From the NCBI GenBank assembly GCA_965221855.1, contig CBDCSV010000006.1, positions 310,001 through 374,000 on the forward strand: a stretch of 64,000 nucleotides of DNA, read 5' to 3'. The DNA is from JAJDXO01 sp965221855 (GTDB taxonomy: Bacteria > Pseudomonadota > Alphaproteobacteria > Rhodospirillales > UBA2165). Below, piece after piece: positions 51,839 to 61,053 of this stretch (position 1 is its first letter; each line of letters starts with the position of its first letter). The notes beneath the pieces are model-generated. The model had not been told where the DNA came from, ran no database searches, and worked only from the letters and a program-made list of their open reading frames with translations. The translations under genes and the position numbers were made by a program.

Positions 51839-52444
51839 TTGCCAAGCCGTGACCAGTTTTTCCCCGCGACCGGAATGCCCGACCCGGATTGGTGGCAGGC
51901 CTTGTGGCCGAGCCCGGGGGACGTGCTGCGAAAACTGGGTATCGAGGAAGGGGATGTGGTCGCGGATTTGTGCTGCGGAGACGGCTATTTCACCGGCGCC
52001 CTGGCAAGACTCACCGGCGCCGAAACCTTCGCGGTCGACCTGGATCCGGATCAATTGGCCGCCGCCCAATCGCTGGGAATCGCCGAGCGCATAACCTGGC
52101 TGCTGGGAGACGCCCGGGAAATCGACATCCTGATGCCGGTACCGGTGGACGTGGTGCTGATGGCCAACACGTTCCACGGCGTGCCCGAGCCCGCCGAACT
52201 GAGCGGGGCCGTCGCCCGCGCGCTGGCGCCCGACGGCCGGTTCATCATCGTCAACTGGCATGCCCGGCCCCGCGAGGAGACGCCGGTACTCGGGAAACCC
52301 CGCGGACCGGCGACCGGCCTGCGGCTGAGCCCGGCCGCGCTGGAAGGATTGGTCGCGCCCGCCGGTTTCACCCGGGAAGACGTGATCGAATTGCCGCCCT
52401 ATCACTACGGAACGGTGTTCCGAAAAACCGAGGACCGCGGCTAA
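51839..52444 (+). CDS. SAM-dependent methyltransferase, class I
   Basis: A 201-residue Rossmann-fold methyltransferase. Motif I is VVADLCCGDGYFTGALARL (residues ~41-59), with the acidic TFAVDLDPDQLAAA strand next, VPVDVVLMANTFHGVP as motif II, and GRFIIVNWHARPREETP. The likely start is TTG 51839 (MPSRDQFFPATGMPDPDWW). The first in-frame ATG inside the protein would remove conserved sequence. The substrate is unknown. It is divergent from the DASS transporter. Confidence 0.87.
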   Translation: MPSRDQFFPATGMPDPDWWQALWPSPGDVLRKLGIEEGDVVADLCCGDGYFTGALARLTGAETFAVDLDPDQLAAAQSLGIAERITWLLGDAREIDILMPVPVDVVLMANTFHGVPEPAELSGAVARALAPDGRFIIVNWHARPREETPVLGKPRGPATGLRLSPAALEGLVAPAGFTREDVIELPPYHYGTVFRKTEDRG

Positions 52445-52463
52445 CCCTGGTGAGAAATGCGGG

Positions 52464-53312
52464 CTAGCCCTCGGCCACTTCGTTGCGCAGCCGGCCGATG
52501 CCGCCGATTTCCATCTCCACCACATCACCGGCCTTGAGAAAGGCCCGGGACTGCCGGCGCGCGTGGATACCGCCCGGGGTGCCGGTGGCGATGACATCAC
52601 CCGGGATCAGCTGGGTGAAGGTCGAGAGATAGGCGATGACCTTGGCCACCGGATAGATCATCTCACCGGTCGACCCGTGCTGGATTTCCTCGCCGTTGAG
52701 CCTGTGGGTGATCGTCAGGTCCTGCGGATCGGCGATCTCGTCCGCGGTCACCATCCAGGGACCCAAGGCGCCGGACCCGTCGAAATTCTTGCCCGGCGTG
52801 ACGTTGCGGCTTGTGTGGTTCATCCAGTCAACGACCGAAGCCTCGTTGAGGATCGTGTAGCCGGCGACGAATTCGAGGGCCCGGTCCTCCGGAATCCGCC
52901 GCCCGCCCCGTCCGATGACCACCGCGAGTTCGGCCTCGCAGTCGAACTGATCGGACTCCCTGGGCTTGACGATCGGCGCGCCGTGTCCGACCTGGGCGGC
53001 GTTTCGGCGCTGAAAGATGGACGGATAGGGCGCGGCCTCATAGCCCGCCTGGTCACCGACTTCCGGGTAGTTGCGGCCGACGCAGAGGACCGGATTGCGG
53101 CCCGTGACAGGCGGCAGGAGCTGCACATCGTCCAGTGTGTAGTCCGGGGCAGCGGCTTCGATCTCGAACAGCCGGTCCAGGGCCACCGCTTCCAAAAGCG
53201 CGGCCACGGAGGGGTATTCGCCGCCCAAACGGCGTTTGGCATCGATGATCCCGCCGCCGGAAACGATCCCGTAGCTCTCCCGGCCATCCGCAGTGAAGGA
53301 CGCAATTCGCAT
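52464..53312 (-). CDS. Fumarylacetoacetate hydrolase family protein
   Basis: A 282-residue FAH-fold hydrolase or isomerase. The N-terminal domain (~1-70) is followed by a catalytic domain with the metal-binding glutamates in DCEAELAVVIGRGGR, the YTILNEASVVDW block and LKTxx-like GDVIATGTPGGIHARRQSRAFLKAGDVVEMEIGGIGRL at the C-terminus. Many relatives cleave acylpyruvates or open aromatic-catabolism products. The specific reaction is not deducible. It is convergent with the methyltransferase gene. Confidence 0.92.
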   Translation of the reverse strand: MRIASFTADGRESYGIVSGGGIIDAKRRLGGEYPSVAALLEAVALDRLFEIEAAAPDYTLDDVQLLPPVTGRNPVLCVGRNYPEVGDQAGYEAAPYPSIFQRRNAAQVGHGAPIVKPRESDQFDCEAELAVVIGRGGRRIPEDRALEFVAGYTILNEASVVDWMNHTSRNVTPGKNFDGSGALGPWMVTADEIADPQDLTITHRLNGEEIQHGSTGEMIYPVAKVIAYLSTFTQLIPGDVIATGTPGGIHARRQSRAFLKAGDVVEMEIGGIGRLRNEVAEG

Positions 53313-53487
53313 TTTTCGGCTCCGCTTTTCCCGTCCAGCGGATATCGTACAGGCCGCACGCCGATTTAACGAGACCCCGCACCGCCACGGCGCAGACCCT
53401 CCTTCCGGCAGAGGTTCGGGCCGTCGTCATTGGCGCAGGACCCACAGGAGTGCTTGCCAAGCCGCCGCCCGGGCGTAGGCTGGCCCC

Positions 53488-54423
53488 ATGGACCGAAAGC
53501 CTACTCTGGGGGAGGCCGTCGCGGCGGGCTTGGTATCGACGTCGGGCGCCATGGCGGTCTTCTGGGCGGCGTCCTCCGCGTTCATGCTTGCCTGCCTCTG
53601 GGTCATCGTCCGGAGCGTCTCGGACGAGCTCGACTCCTTTCAGATCACCTTCATGGCGACCCTGTTCGGCTTTCTGATGTTCCTGCCGGTCGGCTTGAAA
53701 CGGGGCGTGACCGTGTTCAGGACGCGGAGATTCGTCACCCATTTCATTCGCGCCGCCTTCAACGGCGTCGGCGTTATGGCCTGGTTCTGGGCGCTTACGC
53801 TGATGCAGCTGGCGGATGCGGCGGCGCTCAATCTGCTGATGCCGGTGGTGGTGGCCATCTTCGCGATGATTTTCCTGGGCGAAAAGGTCGGCCCGAGGCG
53901 CTGGGCGGCCTTGGCGGTCGGAATATGCGGTGCCCTGATTGTCGTCCGTCCGGGATTCCAGGAAGTCGGTCTCGGGGTCTGGCTGGTGCTCGGCGCGGTG
54001 ATCTGCGGCGCCAGCCACCGGGTCATCGCCAAGTCCCTGACCCGCACCGAATCCAGCACGACGAGCGTGCTCTACCTGATGGGACTCATGGTGCCGGTTA
54101 CACTGTTGCCTGCGATGTCGGTGTGGACCACCCCCAGCCTGGGCGCGCTGGCCGGTATCGTCGCCGTCGGCGCGCTGCTGACGGGCGCTCATTTGACCTT
54201 CATGCATTCCATCACGTTGGCGGACGTCAGCGCCCTGGAGCCGGTCAACTTCACCCGGCTGTTGTTCGCCGCCGTTCTGGGTTTCCTCTTCTTCGCCGAA
54301 ACGCCCAGCATCTGGACGCTGATCGGCGGGCTGCTGATCATCGCTTCGACGACCTATGTCGCCCGCCGGGAAGCCGCCTTGAGATCCGGGCATCTCGCCC
54401 GGCCCGATACCGGCGGCGTCTAG
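53488..54423 (+). CDS. EamA/DMT-superfamily transporter
   Basis: A 311-residue protein with ten predicted helices in two EamA repeats. The first (~30-150) includes AFNGVGVMAWFWALTLMQLADAAALNLLMPVVVAIFAMIFLGEKVG. The second (~165-300) includes LEPVNFTRLLFAAVLGFLFFAETPSIWTLIGGLLIIASTTYVARRE. Such carriers export or import small metabolites; the substrate is unknown. The ATG at 53488 is well placed. ynfA follows 32 bp downstream. Confidence 0.92.
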   Translation: MDRKPTLGEAVAAGLVSTSGAMAVFWAASSAFMLACLWVIVRSVSDELDSFQITFMATLFGFLMFLPVGLKRGVTVFRTRRFVTHFIRAAFNGVGVMAWFWALTLMQLADAAALNLLMPVVVAIFAMIFLGEKVGPRRWAALAVGICGALIVVRPGFQEVGLGVWLVLGAVICGASHRVIAKSLTRTESSTTSVLYLMGLMVPVTLLPAMSVWTTPSLGALAGIVAVGALLTGAHLTFMHSITLADVSALEPVNFTRLLFAAVLGFLFFAETPSIWTLIGGLLIIASTTYVARREAALRSGHLARPDTGGV

Positions 54424-54455
54424 AATCCCCTGCCCCACCTTCCAAGGAGGCGCCC

Positions 54456-54791
54456 ATGTCCTTTGTTCTCACTGCCGGCCTCTACGTGGCCGCCGCCGCG
54501 GCGGAAATCGGCGGCAGCTTCGCATTCTGGTCCTGGCTGCGGCTGGGCAAGAGTATCCTCTGGATTGCACCCGGCATCGTGCTGCTGATTGCCTTCGCGG
54601 TCATCCTCACCCGGATCGATGCGGCGTTCGCCGGGCGCGCCTACGCCGCCTATGGCGGCGTCTATATCGCCTCGTCCCTGGTCTGGCTGTGGCTGATCGA
54701 GGGCATGCGTCCCGACCGGTGGGACGCGGCCGGCAGTCTCGTTTGCCTGGTGGGCGCCGGGATCATCATTTTCGGCCCCCGCGCGGCCTAA
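54456..54791 (+). CDS. YnfA/UPF0060 family membrane protein
   Basis: A 111-residue, four-helix small membrane protein. The UPF0060 pattern is intact: LYVAAAAAEIGGSFAFWSWLRLGKS, IAFAVILTRIDAAFAGRAYAAYGGVYIASSLVWLWLIEGMRPDRWD and LVCLVGAGIIIFGPRA. It is related to small multidrug resistance proteins, but its role is uncertain. AAGGAGG lies 8 bp before the ATG at 54456. It overlaps the converging aminotransferase gene by 4 bp. Confidence 0.93.
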   Translation: MSFVLTAGLYVAAAAAEIGGSFAFWSWLRLGKSILWIAPGIVLLIAFAVILTRIDAAFAGRAYAAYGGVYIASSLVWLWLIEGMRPDRWDAAGSLVCLVGAGIIIFGPRAA

Positions 54792-55900
54792 CCGGCGTCC
54801 AGGATTTCCCTCAGCGCCGTCAGGAAGGCGTCCGTATCCTCCGGCAGGCCGATGCTGACGCGGATCATGTGGCCGTAGCCTTCCTCGGCCCAGCCGGCGA
54901 TCCGGATGTTTCGTTCCTTCATTGCCTGAATGACGGGTTCGGCAGGCCGGTCGAGGGGCGCCGACACGAAGTTGGTCACCGAGGGCAGCGCCTCGATCCC
55001 CATCTCCCCGAGGCCGTCAACGATCCGCCGGCGTTCCGTCGCGGTGGTCTCCTGAATGCGCAAGGCATGGTCCTGGTCCTCCCAGGCCGCCAAGGCGGCG
55101 GCCTCGGACATGGCGGACACGTTGAACGTTCCGGTCAGCGAACGCAGCGCATTGATGACATGCACATTGCTCGCCATGGCGTAGCCCATGCGCAGCCCCG
55201 CCATCGCATAGGCCTTGGAGAAGGTCCGGGTCACGATCCATGGGCCCTTGCGGTGCTCCTGCAGGATCGCCAACCCATCGGGTCCGCCGGCGAACCGGGC
55301 GAATTCGTAGTAGGCCTCATCCAGATACAGCAGCACGCCGTCCGGGGTTTCCTCGGCCACTTTCCGGACTTCGGCCTCGGACAGCATCGCACCGGACGGG
55401 TTATTCGGCGTGACGCAGACCATGATCTTGGTATTGCCGCCGCAGGCCGCGATCATCCCGTCCGGGTCGACGGATCCGTCGTCCCGAATATCCACGTGCG
55501 CCACGTCCGCCTCGAGTGAGCTGAAAACCCCGTGGAACCGGCGCCAGACCGGGGTCGGCGCCACGACGCCGTCGCCCGGCGCGATGGCCAGACGGACGAT
55601 ATTGGCCAGCAGCTCCGCGCTGCCGGTTCCCCAGCAGATGAAGTCGACGGGCACCCCGGTCGCGGCGGAAATTTTTTCGGTGAGCTCGGGACAGCCGCCG
55701 TCGGCATAGCGGTTCACCAGGTGCGCGTGGTCGCGGATCGCCTCGATAACCTTCGGTGACGGCGGCAGCGGACATTCATTGAGATCCATCCGGTGCACGA
55801 TGCCGCTCCGCTCCCCGGGCAGCAGCCGGGTCGGATTCCAGCTCCCCATATTCTGCAGCGTCGGCCGAATATAGGGAAGCAGCTCAGGTGTATCGTCCAT
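54788..55900 (-). CDS. HisC-like pyridoxal-phosphate aminotransferase
   Basis: A 370-residue class I/II aminotransferase similar to histidinol-phosphate aminotransferase. Landmarks are RMDLNECPLPPSPKVIEAIRDH, the PLP-stacking FICWGTGSAELLANIVRLA, CVTPNNPSGAMLS, YLDEAYYEFARF and the Schiff-base lysine in TRTFSKAYAMAGLRMGYAM. No other his genes are nearby, so the in vivo substrate may be a different amino acid or keto acid. It is divergent from the IorA-like gene, and ATG 55900 gives the usual length. Confidence 0.88.
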   Translation of the reverse strand: MDDTPELLPYIRPTLQNMGSWNPTRLLPGERSGIVHRMDLNECPLPPSPKVIEAIRDHAHLVNRYADGGCPELTEKISAATGVPVDFICWGTGSAELLANIVRLAIAPGDGVVAPTPVWRRFHGVFSSLEADVAHVDIRDDGSVDPDGMIAACGGNTKIMVCVTPNNPSGAMLSEAEVRKVAEETPDGVLLYLDEAYYEFARFAGGPDGLAILQEHRKGPWIVTRTFSKAYAMAGLRMGYAMASNVHVINALRSLTGTFNVSAMSEAAALAAWEDQDHALRIQETTATERRRIVDGLGEMGIEALPSVTNFVSAPLDRPAEPVIQAMKERNIRIAGWAEEGYGHMIRVSIGLPEDTDAFLTALREILDAG

Positions 55901-56042
55901 AGTGTCCTCCGCCGATCGGCCCCTATGGTGCGAACCCGTTTCCCTGAACGCAACCGCTAATCCTCGCCCGTCCGCGGACGCTTGCACCACCGGGTCTGAT
56001 CGATAGTCTATGGCCGACATCCGCCAAGGAGGGGCGCCGCAT

Positions 56043-56507
56043 ATGGCGAAGATTTCGTTGTCCGTGAACGGCGAGCGGAGGGAGGTCGAGGCCGACCCCG
56101 CCGCGCCGCTGATATTCGTTCTCCGCGATCAGCTGGGCCTTACCGGGCCGAAGCTCGGCTGCGCACAAGAGCAGTGCGGGGCTTGCGCGGTCATCGTCGA
56201 CGGCGAGCGCACCTTGAGCTGTGTCCGCGCGGCTTCCGAGTTCGAGGGCAACGAGATCACCACCGTTGAAGGTCTCTCCGCCGGCGGCGAATTGAGCCCC
56301 GTTCAGCAAGCCTTCGCCGAAATGGGCGCCGCCCAGTGCGGGTACTGTACGCCCGGCATCGTCATCGCCGCCACGGCGCTGCTGAATTCCAACCCAAGGC
56401 CCGGCGAGGACGAAATCATCGAAGCCCTGCACCAGCACCTGTGCCGTTGCGGATCCCACCGCCGGGTGCTCGCCGCCATCGACAATCTGATTGCCGGGGG
56501 GGTCTGA
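56043..56507 (+). CDS. [2Fe-2S] small subunit of a xanthine dehydrogenase-family enzyme (IorA/CoxS-like)
   Basis: A ~154-residue electron-transfer subunit. The plant-type ferredoxin cluster motif GCAQEQCGACAVIVDGERTLSC lies at ~40-61. The second all-helical cluster domain contains AAQCGYCTPGIVIAATALL and HQHLCRCGSHRRVLAAI. I favour the start at 56043 (MAKISLSVNG) over 56010. No FAD subunit gene is present, so electrons probably leave through another acceptor, as in IorAB-type oxidoreductases. The stop is immediately before the large-subunit ATG. Confidence 0.93.
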   Translation: MAKISLSVNGERREVEADPAAPLIFVLRDQLGLTGPKLGCAQEQCGACAVIVDGERTLSCVRAASEFEGNEITTVEGLSAGGELSPVQQAFAEMGAAQCGYCTPGIVIAATALLNSNPRPGEDEIIEALHQHLCRCGSHRRVLAAIDNLIAGGV

Positions 56508-56508
56508 C

Positions 56509-58665
56509 ATGGCCGGCAGCGCATCCCTCGAGACCCACCCCGGCATCGATCAATGGATCGAGATTACCGAAGACGAGCGCATCCTCGTCCACACCGGCAA
56601 GGTCGATATCGGCCAGCGGATTTCCACGGCGCTCGCCATGATCGCGGCGGAAGAGCTGGATGTGGATTACGACCGGATCGACATCAAGCGGACCGAGACC
56701 GGCATCGACCCCAATGAAGGCTTCACCTCCGGTTCCATGTCGATGATGCATTCGGGTAACGCGGTGCGTCACGCCGCCGCCACCGCACGGGCGCGGCTGC
56801 TGGATATGGCCGCCGACGAACTGGGGGCCGAGCGGGACAGCCTCGAGATCGACGATGGCCTGATTCAGGCGCCCGGCACCAACCGGTCGGTGAGTTTCTG
56901 GGAACTGACCGGCGGCAAGCCCTTCGAGGCCGACGTGGATATGGACATCCCGGTGAAGGCCCCCGCCGGCCATTCGGTGATCGGCCGGACCGTTTTGGCC
57001 AAGGGCATGACCGAGATCGTGTCGGGCAAAATGGAGTACCTCCATGACCTGCGTCTGCCGGGGATGAAGTTCGGCCGACTGGTCAGGCCGCCCCACTACC
57101 GGGCATCTCTCAAATCGTTGGATGCGGACGTTGTCGGACGCCTGGAGGCGTCCGGCGTCTCGGTGATCCGAAACGGCAGTTTCCTCGCCGTGGCGGCCGG
57201 CGGCGAATACGAGGCGGTAAAAGCCGCCAATCGGCTCGCCAATGCCGCCGAGTGGGATATGGGCGACGGGCTGCCGACCCAGGAGCTCTACGAGGCGCTG
57301 ACCGCCAACGAACGAATCAGCCTGCCGGTCGTTGAAGGCGGCGCCCCGATCGAGGCGCCGGTGCCGGCGCTTGCCGATCCGCCGGCCGCGGCCGCCGCAA
57401 CCCTCTCGGCCCGCTACGAGAAGCCCTATCACATGCACGGATCCATCGGTCCGTCGGCGGGGTGCGCCGTGTTCGAGGACGGCAAGCTCACCGTCTGGAC
57501 CCACAATCAGGGCGTCTATCCGCTGCGCGCGGCCATCGCCGAAGCCCTCGAGATGGAACCCGGCGACGTCCACGTCCAATTCGTGCCGGGCGCCGGCTGT
57601 TACGGCCACAACGGAGCCGACGACGCGGCCTTCGATGCGGCGCTCTGCGCCGCCGCCGTGCCGGGTACGCCGATCCTGTTGACATGGACCCGGGACGACG
57701 AGCACGCGTGGGAGCCCTACGGCAGCGCCATGGTGATGGAGTTGCGGGCAAGCATTGACGGCGACGGCAGGATCATCGACTGGTCCCACGAAAGCTACGG
57801 CGACACCTTCATGGGCCGCCCGGCCCCGGGCCGCGCCGGGACGCCCGCCGAGAAACTGGTTTCGACCCATTTCATGGAAGACCCCATCGACTGGCCGGTC
57901 CCGCCGCCCACCATGGGGCCGCATGTGGGCATCCACCGGAACCTGGAGCCGCTCTACAATTTCCCCAACCCCCGGCTGGTCAAGAACCTGGTTCGCGGCA
58001 TGCCGCTCCGGGTGTCGGCGCTCCGCACGCTCGGTGCCTTCGGCAATACTGTCGCCATCGAGGCGTTCATGAACGAACTCGCGGAGGCCGCCGGGATCGA
58101 TCCGGTCATCTTCCGCCTCAATCACCTGGATGACGACCGGGCCAAGGAATGCATCACCGCGCTCGCCGGCATGATGACCGCCGGCAAGGCGGGGGACGGC
58201 GACGGGCTCGGCCAGGGCATCGCCTTCGCCCGCTACAAGAATTCCGCCGCCTATTGCGCCACGGGCGCCGAGGTGGAGATCACCGACGAGGCCGAGGTCA
58301 AGCTGACCCGGGCCTGGATCGCCTGTGACGCCGGCGAAGTGGTCGACCCCCACGGGCTGATCGCCCAGCTGGAGGGCGGTTACATCCAGGCGGCGAGCTG
58401 GACCCTCTACGAGCAGGTGACCTGGGACAAGGACGGGATCACCAGCCGGGACTGGGAGAGCTACCCCATCCTCCGCTTCGACAACGTGCCCGAAGTGGAA
58501 TGCAGGCTGATGGAGCGGCCCGGCATGCCCTTCCTGGGCGCCGGTGAGACGGTGGCCGGGCCGGCGGGAGGCGCCATCGCCAACGCCATCCATGACGCCA
58601 TCGGCATCCGCCTGCGCCGCATGCCGTTCAACCGGGACGCCATCCGGGCGGCGGCGCTGGCTTAG
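56509..58665 (+). CDS. Molybdopterin-binding large subunit (IorB/XDH-like)
   Basis: A 718-residue catalytic subunit of the xanthine oxidase family. Residues ~1-160 carry VHTGKVDIGQRISTALAMIAAEELDV and FTSGSMSMMHSGNAVRHAAA. Later segments include VQFVPGAGCYGHNGADDAAFDAALCAAAVPGTPILLTWTRDDEH and the C-terminal GAGETVAGPAGGAIANAIHDAIG with the family's catalytic-region GxGE. The domain order resembles IorB (isoquinoline 1-oxidoreductase) and aldehyde oxidases. The substrate is not predictable. It is paired with the upstream small subunit. Confidence 0.9.
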   Translation: MAGSASLETHPGIDQWIEITEDERILVHTGKVDIGQRISTALAMIAAEELDVDYDRIDIKRTETGIDPNEGFTSGSMSMMHSGNAVRHAAATARARLLDMAADELGAERDSLEIDDGLIQAPGTNRSVSFWELTGGKPFEADVDMDIPVKAPAGHSVIGRTVLAKGMTEIVSGKMEYLHDLRLPGMKFGRLVRPPHYRASLKSLDADVVGRLEASGVSVIRNGSFLAVAAGGEYEAVKAANRLANAAEWDMGDGLPTQELYEALTANERISLPVVEGGAPIEAPVPALADPPAAAAATLSARYEKPYHMHGSIGPSAGCAVFEDGKLTVWTHNQGVYPLRAAIAEALEMEPGDVHVQFVPGAGCYGHNGADDAAFDAALCAAAVPGTPILLTWTRDDEHAWEPYGSAMVMELRASIDGDGRIIDWSHESYGDTFMGRPAPGRAGTPAEKLVSTHFMEDPIDWPVPPPTMGPHVGIHRNLEPLYNFPNPRLVKNLVRGMPLRVSALRTLGAFGNTVAIEAFMNELAEAAGIDPVIFRLNHLDDDRAKECITALAGMMTAGKAGDGDGLGQGIAFARYKNSAAYCATGAEVEITDEAEVKLTRAWIACDAGEVVDPHGLIAQLEGGYIQAASWTLYEQVTWDKDGITSRDWESYPILRFDNVPEVECRLMERPGMPFLGAGETVAGPAGGAIANAIHDAIGIRLRRMPFNRDAIRAAALA

Positions 58666-59399
58666 TACACCACGTCGGTGAGGTAGAGCCCCTCGGGCGG
58701 CGCGGTGGGACCGCCGCGTTCCCGGTCGCACGCCGCCAGCGCGTCCCGGACATCGTCGGGCGTCCATTTCCCTTCCCCCACCAGTTTCAGGGTGCCGGCG
58801 ATATTCCGCACCTGACGGTAAAGGAACGACCGCGCCCGGACGGTGATCAGAATTTCGTCCCCGTCCGGCCGCACGCCGATCTCGTCCAGGGTCTTCACCG
58901 GGCTGTCGGCCTGGCAGTTGGCGGCGCGGAAGGTGGAGAAATCGTGTTTGCCGATCAGATGCCGGGCCGCCGCGTTCATCGCCGCCGCATCCAGCGGCCG
59001 GGGAATCCACCAGACCTTGCCGGCACGGACCGCGGGCGGCGGGCGGCGGGCGAGGATGCGGTAGAGATAGCCCCGCTGGGTGGCCGAGAAGCGGGCGTGG
59101 AAATCGTCATCCGCCGCCTTGGCCGCCAGCACGACCACCGGGTGGGGCTTGACGTGGAAGTTGAGCGCGTCCCGGACCCGGTCCGGCTCCCAGTCGCTTC
59201 GGAGGTCGACGTGCGCCACCTGGCCCAGGGCGTGGACCCCGGTGTCGGTGCGCCCGGCGCCCTCCACCACCCGCCGCTCCCCGGCAAAGGCCTCGACCGC
59301 CTCCTCCAGCACCTGCTGGACGGCGATGCCGTCGGCCTGGCGCTGCCAGCCGACAAAACCGCTGCCGTCATACTCCAGGGTAAGCTTGTAGCGCGGCAT
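58662..59399 (-). CDS. truA: tRNA pseudouridine synthase A
   Basis: A 245-residue enzyme that makes pseudouridine at positions 38-40 of tRNA anticodon arms. It has YDGSGFVGWQRQ near the N-terminus, the catalytic aspartate in GAGRTDTGVHALGQVAHVD (~52), RFSATQRGYLYRI, HDFSTFRAA and RSFLYRQVRNIAGTL. I chose ATG 59399 (MPRYKLTLEYDG) over 59513. It is the last gene of a def-fmt-truA operon (7 bp from fmt) and meets the molybdoenzyme gene end-to-end with a 4-bp overlap. Confidence 0.96.
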   Translation of the reverse strand: MPRYKLTLEYDGSGFVGWQRQADGIAVQQVLEEAVEAFAGERRVVEGAGRTDTGVHALGQVAHVDLRSDWEPDRVRDALNFHVKPHPVVVLAAKAADDDFHARFSATQRGYLYRILARRPPPAVRAGKVWWIPRPLDAAAMNAAARHLIGKHDFSTFRAANCQADSPVKTLDEIGVRPDGDEILITVRARSFLYRQVRNIAGTLKLVGEGKWTPDDVRDALAACDRERGGPTAPPEGLYLTDVVY

Positions 59400-59406
59400 C
59401 GCCCGT

Positions 59407-60342
59407 TCAATCCCCGCGGCCCAACCGGGTCCCGGCGGGCACCGGGGTGCCCCGGAGGAAATCACCGGTGGACATGGGGGATTTGCCCGCCAACTGGACG
59501 CGGGTGGGCGCAATGGACCCCTGCCCGCAGCCGATGGTCAGCGCCTCATCCAGCGTCACCCCGGGCTCGCCCGAGCCGTCCGAGACCGTCGCCGACAAAA
59601 TCTTCAGCCGGGCGCCCTCCAGTTCCGTGTAGCCGCCCGGCCAAGGATCGAATGCCCGGAGGCGGCGCTCTATGACCCGGGCGCGTTCCGAAAAGTCGAT
59701 CCGCGCTTCGGCCCGGTCCAGCTTCCTGGCGTAGGTCGCGCCGTCCTCGGGCTGCGGGGTTGCTTCGAGGGCGCCCTCGGCGAGCCCGCCCAATGCCTCG
59801 ACGATCAGCCGCGCGCCCATTGCGGATAAATCGTCGTGCAGCGAGCCGCCGGTGGCCGCCGGCGTGATGGCGACCCGTTCGGCGAGCAGCATGCCGCCCG
59901 TATCCAGCCCCTCGTCCATCCGCATGATGGTGACGCCGGTCTCCGTATCGCCCGCCTCGATGGCCCGCTGGATGGGCGCCGCTCCCCGCCAGCGGGGCAG
60001 CAACGAGGCATGGACGTTGAGACAACCGTGTTTCGGGGCATCCAGAATAGCTTTCGGCAGTATCAAGCCGTAGGCGGCAACCACGGCGGCGTCGAGATCG
60101 AGGGCCGCGAAATCGGCCTGGGCGGCTTCGCCCTGGAGGGATTTGGGCGTCCGGACCTCGAGACCCGCCTCGTCCGCCGCCGCATGGACGGCGCATTTCC
60201 GTTCCTTCCGCCCCCGGCCCGCCGGCCGCGGCGGCCGGCAATAGACGGCGGCAATGCCATGCCCCGCGTCCCGGAGGGCGTGCAGGATGGGTACCGAAAA
60301 ATCCGGCGATCCCATGAAGGCTATACGTAACGGGGTGGTCAT
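59407..60342 (-). CDS. fmt: Methionyl-tRNA formyltransferase
   Basis: A 311-residue enzyme that formylates initiator Met-tRNA. The N-terminal formyl-transferase domain has IAFMGSPDFSVPILHALRDAGH, the folate-binding CLNVHASLLPRWRGAAPIQRAI (catalytic N/H) and GVTIMRMDEGLDTGGML. The C-terminal OB-fold domain (~205-311) begins YARKLDRAEARIDF and includes RAFDPWPGGYTEL. ATG 60342 (MTTPLRIAFMG) fits family starts. It lies 26 bp downstream of def. Confidence 0.96.
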   Translation of the reverse strand: MTTPLRIAFMGSPDFSVPILHALRDAGHGIAAVYCRPPRPAGRGRKERKCAVHAAADEAGLEVRTPKSLQGEAAQADFAALDLDAAVVAAYGLILPKAILDAPKHGCLNVHASLLPRWRGAAPIQRAIEAGDTETGVTIMRMDEGLDTGGMLLAERVAITPAATGGSLHDDLSAMGARLIVEALGGLAEGALEATPQPEDGATYARKLDRAEARIDFSERARVIERRLRAFDPWPGGYTELEGARLKILSATVSDGSGEPGVTLDEALTIGCGQGSIAPTRVQLAGKSPMSTGDFLRGTPVPAGTRLGRGD

Positions 60343-60368
60343 GGGGCTCTGCGGCCGGCGGCCGGAAT

Positions 60369-60929
60369 TCAAGCGCCCGCCGCCACCTTTTGGCGGCCGC
60401 CGGATTTACGCCTCTCCTTCTCCTCCTGTTTCTTGATTTTCGCGAGCTTGCGAAGAATGGTATCCCGCTTGAGCTTGGAGAGGTAGTCGACGAACAGGAT
60501 GCCGTCCAGGTGATCCATCTCGTGCTGGAGACAGACCGCGAGCAGGCCCTCGGTCTCCATCTCGCGAATCTCGTTCTGCCGGTCGAGATAGCGGATGCGG
60601 ACCTTTTCGGGCCGGGAGACCTCGGCATAGTGCTCGGGCAGGCTGAGACAGCCTTCCTCGTACTCGAACATCTCCTCCGACGCCCAGACGATCTCCGGAT
60701 TGGCCATCCTTACGGGCAGCCGGTTGTCTTCGTCTTTGGAAACATCGACGACGATCACCCGCTTCAAGATTCCCACCTGGGGCGCCGACAGGCCCACGCC
60801 CGGCGCCAGGTACATGGTCTCCAGCATGTCGTCCATCAACCGGGCGATTTCGGCATCGACCTTCTCGACCGGCCGGCTGATTTTCTTCAGCCGGGGGTCG
60901 GGGGCCTTGATGATGTCCAATAGGGCCAT
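60369..60929 (-). CDS. def: Peptide deformylase
   Basis: A 186-residue metallohydrolase that removes the N-formyl group from nascent proteins. All three family motifs are present: GVGLSAPQVG (~45-54), EGCLSLP (~92-98, metal Cys) and QHEMDHL (~134-140, two metal His and the catalytic Glu). It is the first gene of the def-fmt-truA operon, which couples deformylation and formylation genes. The lysine/arginine-rich C-terminal tail (~155-186) is typical of alphaproteobacterial enzymes. Confidence 0.97.
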   Translation of the reverse strand: MALLDIIKAPDPRLKKISRPVEKVDAEIARLMDDMLETMYLAPGVGLSAPQVGILKRVIVVDVSKDEDNRLPVRMANPEIVWASEEMFEYEEGCLSLPEHYAEVSRPEKVRIRYLDRQNEIREMETEGLLAVCLQHEMDHLDGILFVDYLSKLKRDTILRKLAKIKKQEEKERRKSGGRQKVAAGA

Positions 60930-61053
60930 TGATTCGCGAACCTGACGGTTGTTCGGGACCCATCAAGTAGGTCAGCGGGCCCGCCGGGTCAAGATTTCCG
61001 GGGCGATCCGGGCGCTTGATTGCATCTCACCGGGGCTTGGGTCAGATTAGCGC

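Noticed and set aside
54788..55900. Assignment as hisC of histidine biosynthesis
   Set aside because: The fold matches, but there is no his operon context, and HisC-like enzymes often serve other amino acids, so no gene symbol is given.
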